Assembly (NCBI GenBank): GCA_003223395.1
Contig: QHUZ01000090.1
Span: 1 to 37,550, forward strand
Length of the DNA stretch: 37,550 nucleotides
Direction: 5' to 3'
DNA from: Gemmatimonadota bacterium
GTDB taxonomy: Bacteria > Gemmatimonadota > Gemmatimonadetes > Gemmatimonadales > GWC2-71-9
Shown: positions 1 to 8,120 of the stretch, piece after piece
How the letters are laid out: each line of letters starts with the position of its first letter
Numbering within the stretch: the stretch's first letter is position 1
The notes under the pieces: model-generated
Seen by the model: the letters and a program-made list of their open reading frames with translations, nothing else
Database searches by the model: none
Told to the model about the DNA's origin: nothing
Made by a program: the position numbers and the translations under genes

Positions 1-224
1 CGCTCGGCCGCAAGGGTGTAGAGCGGCGTCCGCCGCCGCTCCGACAGCCGGCCGAGACCCCTGAGCACCTCGTGGAGCGCTTTGCTCCCGCGCGGACCGC
101 CGAGGTAGGTGGACGTGCGCCAGTCGAGATCGGGTGTGCGAGATTGCTGATTCGCGGCCCAGATGCCGATCGCGATGGCGACGGCGAGCAGGAGCGCCGT
201 GCCAATTTCAAGCCGGTACGACAT
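1..224 (-). CDS. DUF4350-type membrane protein, N-terminal fragment
   Basis: The reading frame starts with ATG at 224 and runs off the left edge, so only about 74 residues are present. The N-terminus is MSYRLEIGTALLLAVAIAIG, one hydrophobic membrane segment, followed by a region with RTSTYLGGPRGSKALHEVL. This Y-x-x-GPxGSKAL pattern fits the start of the extracytoplasmic part of DUF4350 proteins, where a short helix is followed by a GPGGxKAL motif. The start overlaps the end of the DUF4129 gene by 17 bases, as expected for the DUF4129-DUF4350-MoxR-DUF58 clusters found in many bacteria. The function of the family is not established. The family call is inferred from motif and neighbourhood. Confidence 0.7.
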   Translation of the reverse strand, partial: MSYRLEIGTALLLAVAIAIGIWAANQQSRTPDLDWRTSTYLGGPRGSKALHEVLRGLGRLSERRRTPLYTLAAE

Positions 225-843
225 ACGGCCCCCGCGCCAGCTCCTGCGCCACTACGCCGAACGTCGCGTATTCCCCGGCGTCGCAGGGCACCGCCCCGAA
301 CAGGTGGCGATACAACTGCGCGACGAGACCGGCGAGCGACGCGCGCCCGCGCTCGGTCAGCCGCGCTTCCCCCACGTACTCAGCGGGCGTCTTCGATGCG
401 TGGAAGCGCAGCGCTTTCCGCTTGTCGAGCTCGAGCACGAGCGCGAGGAACCGATGCCCGAGTGCTTCCGCGTAGCGGCCGGCGCGGGCCAGCTCGTCGG
501 CATAGGCGAGATGCGCGGCGGCATCCGCGACCAGGCGCGCCCCGACGGCCGGTTTGGCCTCGCCGGTCCGGGCGGTCGGCCGCACGATCCGCCACATGAC
601 GTACCCGATGTGCACCAGCAGCGCGACGAGCGCGACGACGACCAGCGCCAGACCGATGTCGAAGGTGACCGGATGCTGCGCCGAGAGGCGATTGAGCCAC
701 TCGGTGAGGTTATGCCACTGCCGCGCCAGCCAGGACAGCAGACGCCGCCGCTCGACCCATTGATACTCGGGCCGCGCGAACACCTGACCGATCACGCGCC
801 GCAGCGAGTCGGAGGGGACCTGCAGCTGGGGGTTTACCAACAA
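208..843 (-). CDS. DUF4129 domain membrane protein
   Basis: A protein of about 211 residues with an N-terminal extracytoplasmic stretch, one membrane helix near residues 62-88 (IGLALVVVALVALLVHIGYV) and a C-terminal cytoplasmic helical domain. The segment LARAGRYAEALGHRFLALVLELDKR followed by TPAEYV is typical of DUF4129, a domain found next to MoxR ATPases and DUF58 proteins. The start at 843 is a TTG; the same frame continues upstream as LNAAWLLLV, so a hydrophobic leader with another non-ATG start is possible. It lies 14 bases after the preceding membrane gene and overlaps DUF4350 by 17 bases, which suggests one transcript. The biochemical role is unknown. Some DUF4129 proteins are fused to transglutaminase domains, but none is seen here. 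Confidence 0.8.
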   Translation of the reverse strand: MLVNPQLQVPSDSLRRVIGQVFARPEYQWVERRRLLSWLARQWHNLTEWLNRLSAQHPVTFDIGLALVVVALVALLVHIGYVMWRIVRPTARTGEAKPAVGARLVADAAAHLAYADELARAGRYAEALGHRFLALVLELDKRKALRFHASKTPAEYVGEARLTERGRASLAGLVAQLYRHLFGAVPCDAGEYATFGVVAQELARGPYVVPA

Positions 844-857
844 CAGCCAGGCTGCGT

Positions 858-1727
858 TCAGTTTATCCCTGCCCCCAGTTGCTCGCTCAGCACCTGAATG
901 TCGAACGCCTCACGCCGCACGCGCAGATCGTAGTACAGCAGGGTGAGCGCGCAGGGCAGGATCGGGGCCAGCACGATTCCCAGCAGCGACGAGAACACGA
1001 CGAAGACGGGCTGCAGGGATTCGTTGCTCGCGACGCCGATTACGGCGCTGATGCCACCGATCACCAGCCCCGGCAGGAACTGTGAGATCAGCCATGTGAC
1101 GACGATCGTCCCGGCGACCTTCCCCCGCGCGCCGCGCGTCAGCTCCCACGAGCGCCCGAAGGCATCGAACGAGCTGGATAGATCTTCCAGCACGACGATG
1201 GGAGTGGTCATCGCGTACCCACACAAGACCCAGGTCACGAACCACACCCCGCCCACGCAGCCTGCCAAGATCATGAGTCCGCCAATTCCGGCGCTGATCA
1301 TGCGGCCCATGAAAAACATCACGCCAACCACGACCGCGGCCGCCACATACAGAATGAAGAGCAGCAGCCCTTTGCTGATCGTCACGAGCAACAGCGGGAT
1401 GATCCGCGCCGTGCCGAAGCGCAGCGACGCACCAAGCTCCGGCTCGTGGCCGAGATACGAGTCCGAGATCACGCGAATCGTGCCGGCCTTGAGGAGCAGA
1501 CTGCACGCGCTCCAGACGACGATGAAGAGAACGAAGATTCCGATACTCATCCCTATGTTCTGCTCGAACATGCTGAGGAGCTCGAACGGACTGCCGCTGA
1601 ACCGCAGATTGAGGTAAATCCCGGCTGCGGTGGGGAGCCATACCAGGATCAGACTCAGCCGCATGAACAGGCCGAAGTGACGCCGGTAGATGTTGAAGCT
1701 GCCGTCGAGAATCTCGCCCAGCCGCAT
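858..1727 (-). CDS. Multi-pass membrane protein, GPDPase_memb/YciC-like
   Basis: A 289-residue integral membrane protein with about six hydrophobic segments. The opening RPMRLGEILDGSFNIYRRHF is a recognisable start of proteins usually annotated as glycerophosphoryl diester phosphodiesterase membrane domain or DUF975-like; no phosphodiesterase catalytic domain is present. Interior features include VVLEDLSSSFDAFGRSWELTRG, also typical of the family (an amphipathic stretch with paired charges between helices). ATG 1727 is the only standard start in this frame near the conserved motif, although RP precedes it in frame, so the true start may be a few codons upstream with a non-ATG codon. It is the first gene of the minus-strand set leading into DUF4129 and is divergent from the RDD-SpoIIM gene. 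Its role is unknown. Confidence 0.7.
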   Translation of the reverse strand: MRLGEILDGSFNIYRRHFGLFMRLSLILVWLPTAAGIYLNLRFSGSPFELLSMFEQNIGMSIGIFVLFIVVWSACSLLLKAGTIRVISDSYLGHEPELGASLRFGTARIIPLLLVTISKGLLLFILYVAAAVVVGVMFFMGRMISAGIGGLMILAGCVGGVWFVTWVLCGYAMTTPIVVLEDLSSSFDAFGRSWELTRGARGKVAGTIVVTWLISQFLPGLVIGGISAVIGVASNESLQPVFVVFSSLLGIVLAPILPCALTLLYYDLRVRREAFDIQVLSEQLGAGIN

Positions 1728-1786
1728 GGGCCTGAGGTTCGTATTAATGGGTCGCTCCGCGAGGGGACACGCGGTAAGATGAGGAC

Positions 1787-3619
1787 ATGACAGCTTCCGC
1801 GCGAGACCTGGATCTCCGGCAACACCACAGCATCGAGACGCCGGAGCATGTAGACGTCCAGTTCGAGCTGGCCGGGGTCGGATCGCGCCTTGCGGCGGGG
1901 CTGCTCGACCTGGTCCTGCTCATCCTGGGACTCCTGGCGCTCTGGATCGGCGGCGGGGCGGTCCTTGGCAGTCTGTTCACTGCTCCCGGGATGGCGCGCA
2001 GCTGGCTCAGCGCCGCGATGATCATCCTCACGTTCTGCTTCACATGGGGATACTTCACCCTGTTCGAGGCTTTGAACGGCGGCCGGACGCCCGGCAAACA
2101 GGCGCTGGGCATCCGCGTGGTCATGGATACGGGCCGGTCGATCACGCCAGCGGCCGCGCTGGTGCGGAATCTCGTCCGCTTCGTCGACTGTTACTTCCCG
2201 ATTCCGTTCGCCCCCGCCCTGCTCTCGATGTTCCTCCACCCGAGCAACAAGCGCCCAGGAGATATGGCGGCCGGCACGATCGTGGTGCGCGATCACCCCA
2301 CGGACTGGAGTCTCGGCGCGCCGGTACTGGCCGTGACCGACGCCGAGCCGATCGAGACCGGCCCGCCGGAGCTGTCGGAGGAAGAGTTCCGCCTGCTCGA
2401 TCGGTTCCTGAGTCGAATCAACGACCTGACGCCCGAGGTGCAGATCCGCATCACGACCGACCTCGTGCGCCGGTTCGAGCCGCGCATCCCGCGCCGCAAC
2501 GCGGACCTGCAGGGCTATCTCGTGACCGTCTTCGCCGAGGAGCAGCGCAGGCGCCGCAGCCGGTTTGCCCCGCGCGCCAAAGCGGGCGCGGCCGGCCGCA
2601 TCACGGTTCCGGCAGAGCGCTTCGTCCAGAAAAAACGCGAGGGCTGGGAGACGTTCCGCGCAACCGCGCTCCGGATGGAGCGCGCCGGCATCGGGGCGTT
2701 GGCGCCGGGCGAGATCCCGGCGTTTGCGGCCCAGTACCGCGAAGTGGCCGCGGATCTCGCGCGTGCCCGCACGTACCAGGTCGATCCGCGCGTGATTGCC
2801 TACCTGGAGCGAGTGGTAACCGCCGGGCACAACGCGCTGTATCGTGCCCGCGGCAAGGAGCGCACGCCGCTCCCGCACTACATCCTGCGGGACTTTCCCG
2901 CCGCGGTCGTCCAGTCGTGGCGGTACGTGCTCCTCGCCTTCCTGCTGTTCGCGATTCCCGCGGCAGTCGGGTACGTGATGATTCGCGAGCAGCCCGCCCT
3001 TGCGGAAGATCTGTTGTCGCCCGGCATGGTGGCGCGCGCCGAGGCGGCGGCCGAGAACCAGGTGGAAGGTCGCGGCTACGCCGAGACGGGCAAGGAAGAT
3101 CGGCCTCAGACGGCGGCGTGGATCATCACGAACAACATCACCGTCTCATTCGGCACGTTCGTGGGCGGTGTGACGGGCGGCCTGTTGACGGCGTGGCTCC
3201 TGTTCACCAATGGCATGATGCTGGGATTCGTCCTCGGGCTGTTTCAGAACTATCACGCGATGAACTATCTGCTGACCTTCGTGCTCGGCCACGGCGTCCT
3301 CGAGCTGACCGCAATCTTCATCTCGGCGGGGGCTGGGTTTCGACTGGCCAAGGCGATCATCGCGCCGGGTGACCGCACGCGCCGCGATGCGCTCGTCGTC
3401 GAATCACGGATCGCGGCGCGGATGATCGGCGCGGTCGTGACGCTGCTGGCGATTGCGGGAACGATCGAAGGGCTGTTGTCGACATCAGCCGCCCCGGCAA
3501 TCTGGAAGTACGGTGTGAGCGCCGCGACGGCCGTCCTGCTCGTCCTGTACTTCGCGAACGGCTCCGCCTACCTCAATTCTGCAACGCGCCCTGCAGGATC
3601 CAGTTTCGGATCAGGTTGA
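1787..3619 (+). CDS. RDD domain - SpoIIM (stage II sporulation M-like) fusion protein
   Basis: A 610-residue membrane protein. Residues about 20-170 form an RDD domain (AGVGSRLAAGLLDLVLLILG, then GGRTPGKQALGIRVV and RNLVRFVD), a small membrane module of unknown transport role. Residues about 190-600 form a SpoIIM/DUF95-like domain: a soluble helical part (FRLLDRFLSRINDL onward), then several helices with NNITVSFGTFVGGVTGG and FVLGHGVLELTAIFISAGAG, the conserved core. In sporulating Firmicutes SpoIIM acts in septal peptidoglycan degradation with SpoIID and SpoIIP; in non-sporulators the homologues sit in MoxR/DUF58 clusters with unknown role. Usually RDD and SpoIIM are separate adjacent genes, so a single chain is notable. 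GAGG lies just before the ATG. The 3' end overlaps the convergent lipoprotein gene by 47 bases. Confidence 0.85.
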   Translation: MTASARDLDLRQHHSIETPEHVDVQFELAGVGSRLAAGLLDLVLLILGLLALWIGGGAVLGSLFTAPGMARSWLSAAMIILTFCFTWGYFTLFEALNGGRTPGKQALGIRVVMDTGRSITPAAALVRNLVRFVDCYFPIPFAPALLSMFLHPSNKRPGDMAAGTIVVRDHPTDWSLGAPVLAVTDAEPIETGPPELSEEEFRLLDRFLSRINDLTPEVQIRITTDLVRRFEPRIPRRNADLQGYLVTVFAEEQRRRRSRFAPRAKAGAAGRITVPAERFVQKKREGWETFRATALRMERAGIGALAPGEIPAFAAQYREVAADLARARTYQVDPRVIAYLERVVTAGHNALYRARGKERTPLPHYILRDFPAAVVQSWRYVLLAFLLFAIPAAVGYVMIREQPALAEDLLSPGMVARAEAAAENQVEGRGYAETGKEDRPQTAAWIITNNITVSFGTFVGGVTGGLLTAWLLFTNGMMLGFVLGLFQNYHAMNYLLTFVLGHGVLELTAIFISAGAGFRLAKAIIAPGDRTRRDALVVESRIAARMIGAVVTLLAIAGTIEGLLSTSAAPAIWKYGVSAATAVLLVLYFANGSAYLNSATRPAGSSFGSG

Positions 3620-5075
3620 TCGACGCGTTGGGCAGGCAGCCGCTGCCGCTGCACCCGAGCGGCATGCGCGCGCCGGTGCCCCCCACCGTCGTTTGCGTCC
3701 CCTGAATCGTGTGCACGAGATAGGATGAATCCGGCATGAACGGGCGCACCCGTTTCATCGCCGGCACCTCCGACGCATTCTGATTCACGATGCTCGCGTA
3801 CGACGATCCGGTCGTGAGGTTCATGCCCGCGGCGGACGGGTGGCAATTGGTGCATGGCGGCGTGCTGGTGTTGAAGATGCTCTGCACGTCGGTGGCGAAG
3901 CTGATGGGCGTCGCGCTCACGTTCACCACCCGTGTCGCCGACGCCGGCCCCGCTGTCGCCGTGATCGTCGCGGCTCCCGCCACGGCGAAGGTCGTGATCA
4001 CCGTCGAATCGAGGGTTGCCGTCGCCGCCGGGCTCGCGCGCGTGGAATCACTCGACGTCCAGACGACGCTGTCCTCGAGTGCCGGGTGGTCGAGTGAATC
4101 CAAGACCGCGGCGAAGAACGGCGCCGACTGGTTGGTGGTCATCGTCACGTCAGGGGTGCCGAAGTTCGCCGGCGAGATCACGACCGTCTTCGGAACCTGA
4201 TTCACCGTGACCGGCTTCGAGGTGACCACGCCCGCCGCTGCCTGCGCCTGGATCGACGCGGTGCCATTGCCCACGGCCGTCACGGTCGTCGTATGGGCCG
4301 TCGCCGGATTCACCGCGACGACGCCCGCCGACAGCACGCTCCAGTTGCAGAGGTGGTTCGGGATCGTGTCACCCGACGCAGTGACCGCGATACAGGTCGC
4401 CTGCACGCTGCGGCCAAACGCCGTCAGCGTGCTGAACGAGGACGGCACGGTCGAGACCGTGGCGGGAACCTGCTCCACGGACGCCGTCACGGAATCCGAG
4501 ACCCTGTCCACCGTGGCTACGACCTGCGTCGTCCCGTAGCCCACCGCAGCCACGATCGCCGCATGCGAGCCGCTATCGGCAACAGTCACGATGCCGGGAT
4601 CGCGCGACACCCACGTGAACCCGATCCCGGTCACAGAGGCGCCCTGCGCATCGCGCGCGTCGGCGACGAGGATGACGGTATCGTTGCGTGAAGCCAGGGA
4701 GATATCGAACGGCCGAAAGACGATCCTGGTGATGCGCGTGCGAATGACGTACGGGTCGCTTGTGACCGGCGTGCCCACATCCGGGACTGCGCTGACCGTA
4801 ATGATCACGACCCCCAGCCGCACACCCGTCACAAGGCCCGTTTGCGAGACACGCGCCTTCGTGGTGTCGGAGGACATCCAGACGAATGTCAGACCGGTCG
4901 TGACCGGAGCGCTCCCGGCGAACGCCCTGGCCGTCAGCTGCATCGTGCCGTTGAGCCCAACCGTGGAATCGCCGGCGATCAGGACCGAGGAAAGTGAGGG
5001 AGGACCGGAGTCGCTGCCGCATGCGGCGATCAGCACCGCGCCAAGCAACAGGCCGAAACGCTTCACCGCGCCCAC
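3573..5075 (-). CDS. Ig-like (BIG2) lipoprotein with C-terminal c-type haem motif
   Basis: A 500-residue surface or periplasmic lipoprotein. The signal peptide MGAVKRFGLLLGAVLIAACG ends in a lipobox with Cys19. Residues about 25-390 are a series of roughly 85-100 residue units rich in T, V and S, with phrases such as LVTGVRLGVVIITVSAVPD and VGYGTTQVVATVD, as in bacterial Ig-like group 2 folds. The last 100 residues carry CTNCH, a covalent haem attachment site, and then RMPLG, whose Met could be the distal haem ligand, ending LIRNWILQGA as in planctomycete-type cytochrome c domains. The gene is last in an overlapping operon after a barrel protein and a CsgG/TPR lipoprotein. A role in surface redox chemistry is inference. 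The stop lies inside the 3' end of the convergent RDD-SpoIIM gene. Confidence 0.8.
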   Translation of the reverse strand: MGAVKRFGLLLGAVLIAACGSDSGPPSLSSVLIAGDSTVGLNGTMQLTARAFAGSAPVTTGLTFVWMSSDTTKARVSQTGLVTGVRLGVVIITVSAVPDVGTPVTSDPYVIRTRITRIVFRPFDISLASRNDTVILVADARDAQGASVTGIGFTWVSRDPGIVTVADSGSHAAIVAAVGYGTTQVVATVDRVSDSVTASVEQVPATVSTVPSSFSTLTAFGRSVQATCIAVTASGDTIPNHLCNWSVLSAGVVAVNPATAHTTTVTAVGNGTASIQAQAAAGVVTSKPVTVNQVPKTVVISPANFGTPDVTMTTNQSAPFFAAVLDSLDHPALEDSVVWTSSDSTRASPAATATLDSTVITTFAVAGAATITATAGPASATRVVNVSATPISFATDVQSIFNTSTPPCTNCHPSAAGMNLTTGSSYASIVNQNASEVPAMKRVRPFMPDSSYLVHTIQGTQTTVGGTGARMPLGCSGSGCLPNASINLIRNWILQGALQN

Positions 5076-6169
5076 TCTATTAGAGCACCGAGTCGCGGGC
5101 CGACGATCGCGACGCTCATAGCACCATCATGGAGCGTCCCGAAGGCGAGCTGTGCCTGGATTACGCCGGTCGCGCGATCGCTCAAGCGATAGCGCAGGTC
5201 CGCGCCGGCGCGGAGCAGATACCCCAGCAGCTCCATGCGCTCCGCCGGACCCGTCAGCTCGTGGCGGAACTCGAGTAACGGTGACAAAGTCGCCCTGGGA
5301 CCCATCGGGCGATCGAGCCGTGCGCCCACGGCGAGCACGTTGCCGCGCGGGACCGCGACCGTCGAGGTGTCGACGTTGCGTGCACGCAAGCGCCGCATCT
5401 CCCACCCGTAGAGCGACAAATGGGAACTGCCGGCCGGCATACTGACCGCGGCGTACGCGAGGATGCGGTCGCCGATGCCGCTCTCACGGCCCGTGCCGAG
5501 ATCGTTTCCTCCCGTCGTCGTGTAGACGAGCGCGCCGCGGAAGTACTTGCCGCCGCCGAAGGGACCCTCGATGCCCAGGCGTCCGCGCAATTCCCCGCCC
5601 GGGCTCATCTCGGTGCCGCCCTCGACGGGCACGTAGCTCGCGCCGTAGTGGTAGCTCGCGCCGGTTCCGACGGCCCAGTTCTGACCCATCTTGAACGCCG
5701 ACGCAAATCCTGCCGAAATACCGCCGCCCGACCCGAAGATCGGCGTCGTAAATCCGAGGAGACCAGTGCCGGTGGCGCCGAACAGAGGGATCGTCGCACT
5801 GGAAACCGTCGTGGCGCCGGTCGGGATGGTGCCGACGAGGTTGAAGAGGAGCTTGCCGGGAATCACGCTGACCGTGGCACGCAGATCGGTGTCGATCAGT
5901 CCCGAATGCGTGATCGCACCGCCACTCCCACCGGCTTGGCTGACGGACGCACGTGCGAACGCAGTGCTGACGTCGACGACGAGCCCCCCGCCGAAGCGCT
6001 GCGTGACACCGATGGGAATCGTGAGCTCGCTGATGCGATTGAACGCCAGCCCGGAGCCGAAGCTATATGATTCGAAGATGACGCCCGTCCGCGCGACTGT
6101 GTTCGCCGCTTGGGCCGCGAGGACTCCGGGCATCACCAGCACTCCCAGCAGCACTCGCACGCGGATCAT
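5063..6169 (-). CDS. Outer-membrane beta-barrel protein
   Basis: A 368-residue protein with a cleavable signal peptide (MIRVRVLLGVLVMPGVLAAQA, likely cut after AAQA). The mature part is Gly, Ser and Thr rich and has alternating polar and hydrophobic residues in short strands, such as GGLVVDVSTAFARASV, NWAVGTGASYHYGASY and AGADLRYRLSDRATGVIQAQ. It ends close to an aromatic residue (ALIEWAR), consistent with an outer-membrane barrel. I do not recognise a specific porin family. The start overlaps the CsgG/TPR gene by 4 bases (ATGA) and the stop overlaps the next lipoprotein start by 13 bases, so the three genes are translationally coupled and probably form one envelope assembly. The substrate is unknown. 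Confidence 0.75.
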   Translation of the reverse strand: MIRVRVLLGVLVMPGVLAAQAANTVARTGVIFESYSFGSGLAFNRISELTIPIGVTQRFGGGLVVDVSTAFARASVSQAGGSGGAITHSGLIDTDLRATVSVIPGKLLFNLVGTIPTGATTVSSATIPLFGATGTGLLGFTTPIFGSGGGISAGFASAFKMGQNWAVGTGASYHYGASYVPVEGGTEMSPGGELRGRLGIEGPFGGGKYFRGALVYTTTGGNDLGTGRESGIGDRILAYAAVSMPAGSSHLSLYGWEMRRLRARNVDTSTVAVPRGNVLAVGARLDRPMGPRATLSPLLEFRHELTGPAERMELLGYLLRAGADLRYRLSDRATGVIQAQLAFGTLHDGAMSVAIVGPRLGALIEWAR

Positions 6170-7470
6170 GGCCGGCGGAAGATGATCCGGATGATGCCCG
6201 ACGCCTGGATGACGCTCGAGATGCCCTGGCTCTCCGGCGTGGTATTGGAGACGGTGCTGCTGATACCGCTTTGTGTCGTGAGATCACCGACCGTCGCCGA
6301 CACGTCGACGGTCGCTTGCCTCAGCGCGCCGTCGGCGGCCTGCTCGGCCGGCGGCGGATTCTGCACGACAGTCTCCAGGGCGGTCGTGAGGTCGCCGGGC
6401 GTGGCCTGCAATGCCGGCGCCGCCTCCGCCGCCTGCTGTTGTTCGACGGCGGACTGGAAGGACGGGTCAGCCCGGACCGCTGCGGCAAACGCCGCTGCCG
6501 CGCCGCGATAGTCACCGCGATCCAGCGCTTCGAGGCCTTTGCTGTACGCGAGGAACGCGGCGAGGTTCTTCGGACCCTGGCGCAGAATGCGTTGCCGCTC
6601 CGCTTCGGTCAGCTGAATCCCGAGCTCCGTGGCGAGTCCAAAGACGATCTGCTTTTCGAGATCGAGCAGCTGTTTGAACGTGCCGTTCGCCTCTGCGCCC
6701 GTCCGCACGTCGCCGTCGCCGCGCACCACCGCCGCCGACATGCGCACCGGTCCGTTCTGCGTAATCGTGGCGACGCCTTGCACCATCCGCTCGGCGCGCA
6801 GTAGCCGTCCGACGCGGGCGGCGGTGCTCGCGTCGGCGCGCCCGCTTTGCCCGAGCTTCAGCTCATCGAGCAGCGCGCCGACCTGGATGCGTTCGAGCAG
6901 CCGCAGACTCCGCACCATCGCCAGGTCGGTCAGCATCAGCTCGGCAAGCCCGCGCGACAGCGGCTGCAGGCTCGAGTCTCCGGCGATCGTCACGGGTAGC
7001 ACCGCGACCGTCGCGGGCTCGGGCGCGAGCGTCGTCAGGGTCGATTCCCGCGCCAGGGCCAGCTTCGCCGTCTGGGTGGCCTGGGTGCGGAGCGCAAATT
7101 GCGCCAGCGCCCGGACCGCGGCGACACCTCGCACCTCCGGGTACTTGTTCGCGAAGTCGGTGTAGGTCGCGAACGCCAGGTCGTAGCGGCCGTCTTTCTC
7201 CTGGCAGCCGCCGATCACCATCGGGCCGAGGGCTTCGGCCGGCGCCAGCACCTGTCCGGCGTTTGCCACGACGACCGCGCTGTCACACTGCCCTGCGGCC
7301 ATGAGGGCGGCCGCGAGACGGAAGCGGACCTGCGCGTTTGTGGGTTGCTGTGTGGCCTGGGCTTTGAGGGCGGGGATTTCCGCGGGAGTAACGGGACTAG
7401 GCCGTGGCCCTCCTGCGCAAGCCACGACCAGACCGCTCATGCATAAGAGCAGGGACCTACGACCAGCCAA
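6166..7470 (-). CDS. CsgG-like / TPR lipoprotein
   Basis: A 434-residue lipoprotein. The start is TTG at 7470, supported by GGGAG about nine bases upstream; the ATG ten codons later would leave too short a signal. The leader ends LVVACAG, a lipobox. Residues about 30-140 look like tetratricopeptide helices (LKAQATQQPTNAQVRFRLAA). Residues about 150-290 resemble the CsgG fold: VAVLPVTIAGDSSLQPLSRG, LMLTDLAMVRSLRLLER, GRLLRAERMVQGVAT. A further TPR-like unit follows (LAYSKGLEALDRGDYRGAAA) and then a low-complexity tail. CsgG is the outer-membrane secretion pore for curli; homologues of this kind are often found in secretion or envelope assembly. First gene of the operon with the barrel protein and the Ig/haem lipoprotein. 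Its substrate is not predictable. Confidence 0.75.
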   Translation of the reverse strand: MAGRRSLLLCMSGLVVACAGGPRPSPVTPAEIPALKAQATQQPTNAQVRFRLAAALMAAGQCDSAVVVANAGQVLAPAEALGPMVIGGCQEKDGRYDLAFATYTDFANKYPEVRGVAAVRALAQFALRTQATQTAKLALARESTLTTLAPEPATVAVLPVTIAGDSSLQPLSRGLAELMLTDLAMVRSLRLLERIQVGALLDELKLGQSGRADASTAARVGRLLRAERMVQGVATITQNGPVRMSAAVVRGDGDVRTGAEANGTFKQLLDLEKQIVFGLATELGIQLTEAERQRILRQGPKNLAAFLAYSKGLEALDRGDYRGAAAAFAAAVRADPSFQSAVEQQQAAEAAPALQATPGDLTTALETVVQNPPPAEQAADGALRQATVDVSATVGDLTTQSGISSTVSNTTPESQGISSVIQASGIIRIIFRRP

Positions 7471-7650
7471 CGTCGGGGACTCCCACCGATGAAGGGGGGG
7501 TAAGCTACTGGTGTCCGACCGGAACCGCTATGACGCGGGTCACCGGTAGGCGCATGCGGCGAGAGACCCGTCTAATAAGGAAGGCAATGCGCAACCGGCG
7601 CGGTGGCCACCACGCCGTGGAGGGGCAAAACCGAGGGCGATGCCGCTTGC
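7471..7650. other. Intergenic region with near-perfect palindrome at 7596-7617
   Basis: The 180 bases before the CsgG-like gene hold no convincing ORF and no riboswitch that I recognise. They contain a 22-base inverted repeat, CGGCGCGGTGG facing CCACCACGCCG, with 10 of 11 bases paired and no loop, and a weaker pair of GGGTC/GACCC arms around 7541-7573. The compact palindrome looks more like a dimeric regulator site than a terminator, as no T-run follows on either strand. A polypurine run and GGGAG lie at 7486-7500 next to the gene start. Confidence 0.35.
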
Positions 7651-7839
7651 TCACTCGGGGCTTTGCAGCATCTGACGCATCTTGCGCGCCAGGTCCTCGA
7701 TCTGCTTGAGCCCGGCCAGCGTCTCCTCGTCGTACTTCTCGGGCGCGAGGAGCAGCAGCTGGGTCTCGGCGAGAATCGCCGATAGGGGATTGGAAAGATC
7801 GTGGCGCAGCTTGGCCATCGCCTTCAGATCAGCCATCAC
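7651..7839 (-). CDS. Stand-alone histidine kinase phosphoacceptor (HisKA/DHp) domain protein
   Basis: A 62-residue protein that is nothing but a dimerisation and phosphoacceptor hairpin. LRHDLSNPLSAILAETQLLL is a complete H-box, with His13 as the likely phosphorylation site, followed by the second helix (TLAGLKQIEDLARKMRQML). No ATP-binding HATPase_c domain is present, and no kinase or receiver gene is adjacent. It overlaps the upstream 94-residue gene by 4 bases (ATGA), so the pair is translationally coupled. Possible roles are a phosphotransfer intermediate, a dimerisation decoy for a full kinase, or a degenerate remnant. The intact frame, the intact motif and the coupling argue against a remnant. 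Confidence 0.75.
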   Translation of the reverse strand: MMADLKAMAKLRHDLSNPLSAILAETQLLLLAPEKYDEETLAGLKQIEDLARKMRQMLQSPE

Positions 7840-8120
7840 AACAACGAACGGTACAAGTCCCGCAGGTGGTGATCCCGCAGATCACGCACCGATTGCCACA
7901 GATCCTGCTCCGAGCCGGCGCAGAAGATCTCGGCGCTCGAGCGCTCCATCTCCGTTCCCTCGGCGCCGAACATAATACGGCCACGCCAGATGCCGTCTTC
8001 GGTGCGGCGCAGAGAGAGTCGGATGTCTATGGGTTGTCCGTCAAAGCGAATCGGAGGCAGGTCGTGGACGACCGTATCGGTTGCAGCGGCTGGCGTGTAT
8101 CGGGCTGGTTGGGCGGACAT
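7836..8120 (-). CDS. Small conserved-looking hypothetical protein coupled to HisKA protein
   Basis: A 94-residue soluble protein with no signal peptide or membrane segment. A disordered start (about residues 1-20, Ala, Thr and Pro rich) precedes a compact part with a likely beta sheet (IDIRLSLRRTEDGIWRGRIM) and an amphipathic helix at the C-terminus (DLWQSVRDLRDHHLRDLYRS). I do not recognise the family. The gene ends in a 4-base overlap with the phosphoacceptor protein, and a TACAAT hexamer about 30 bases upstream could be its -10 element. The coupling suggests that the two products work together, perhaps as partner or regulator; this is inference. Confidence 0.65.
   Translation of the reverse strand: MSAQPARYTPAAATDTVVHDLPPIRFDGQPIDIRLSLRRTEDGIWRGRIMFGAEGTEMERSSAEIFCAGSEQDLWQSVRDLRDHHLRDLYRSLL

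Noticed and set aside
1655-2878. Minus-strand frame of about 400 residues opposite RDD-SpoIIM.
   Set aside because: Arg-rich antisense without motifs. The plus-strand protein has clear domains and membrane helices.
7471-7650. Possible cyclic-di-GMP or other riboswitch before the CsgG-like gene.
   Set aside because: There are paired segments, but none of the conserved sequence blocks of the riboswitch classes I know are present.
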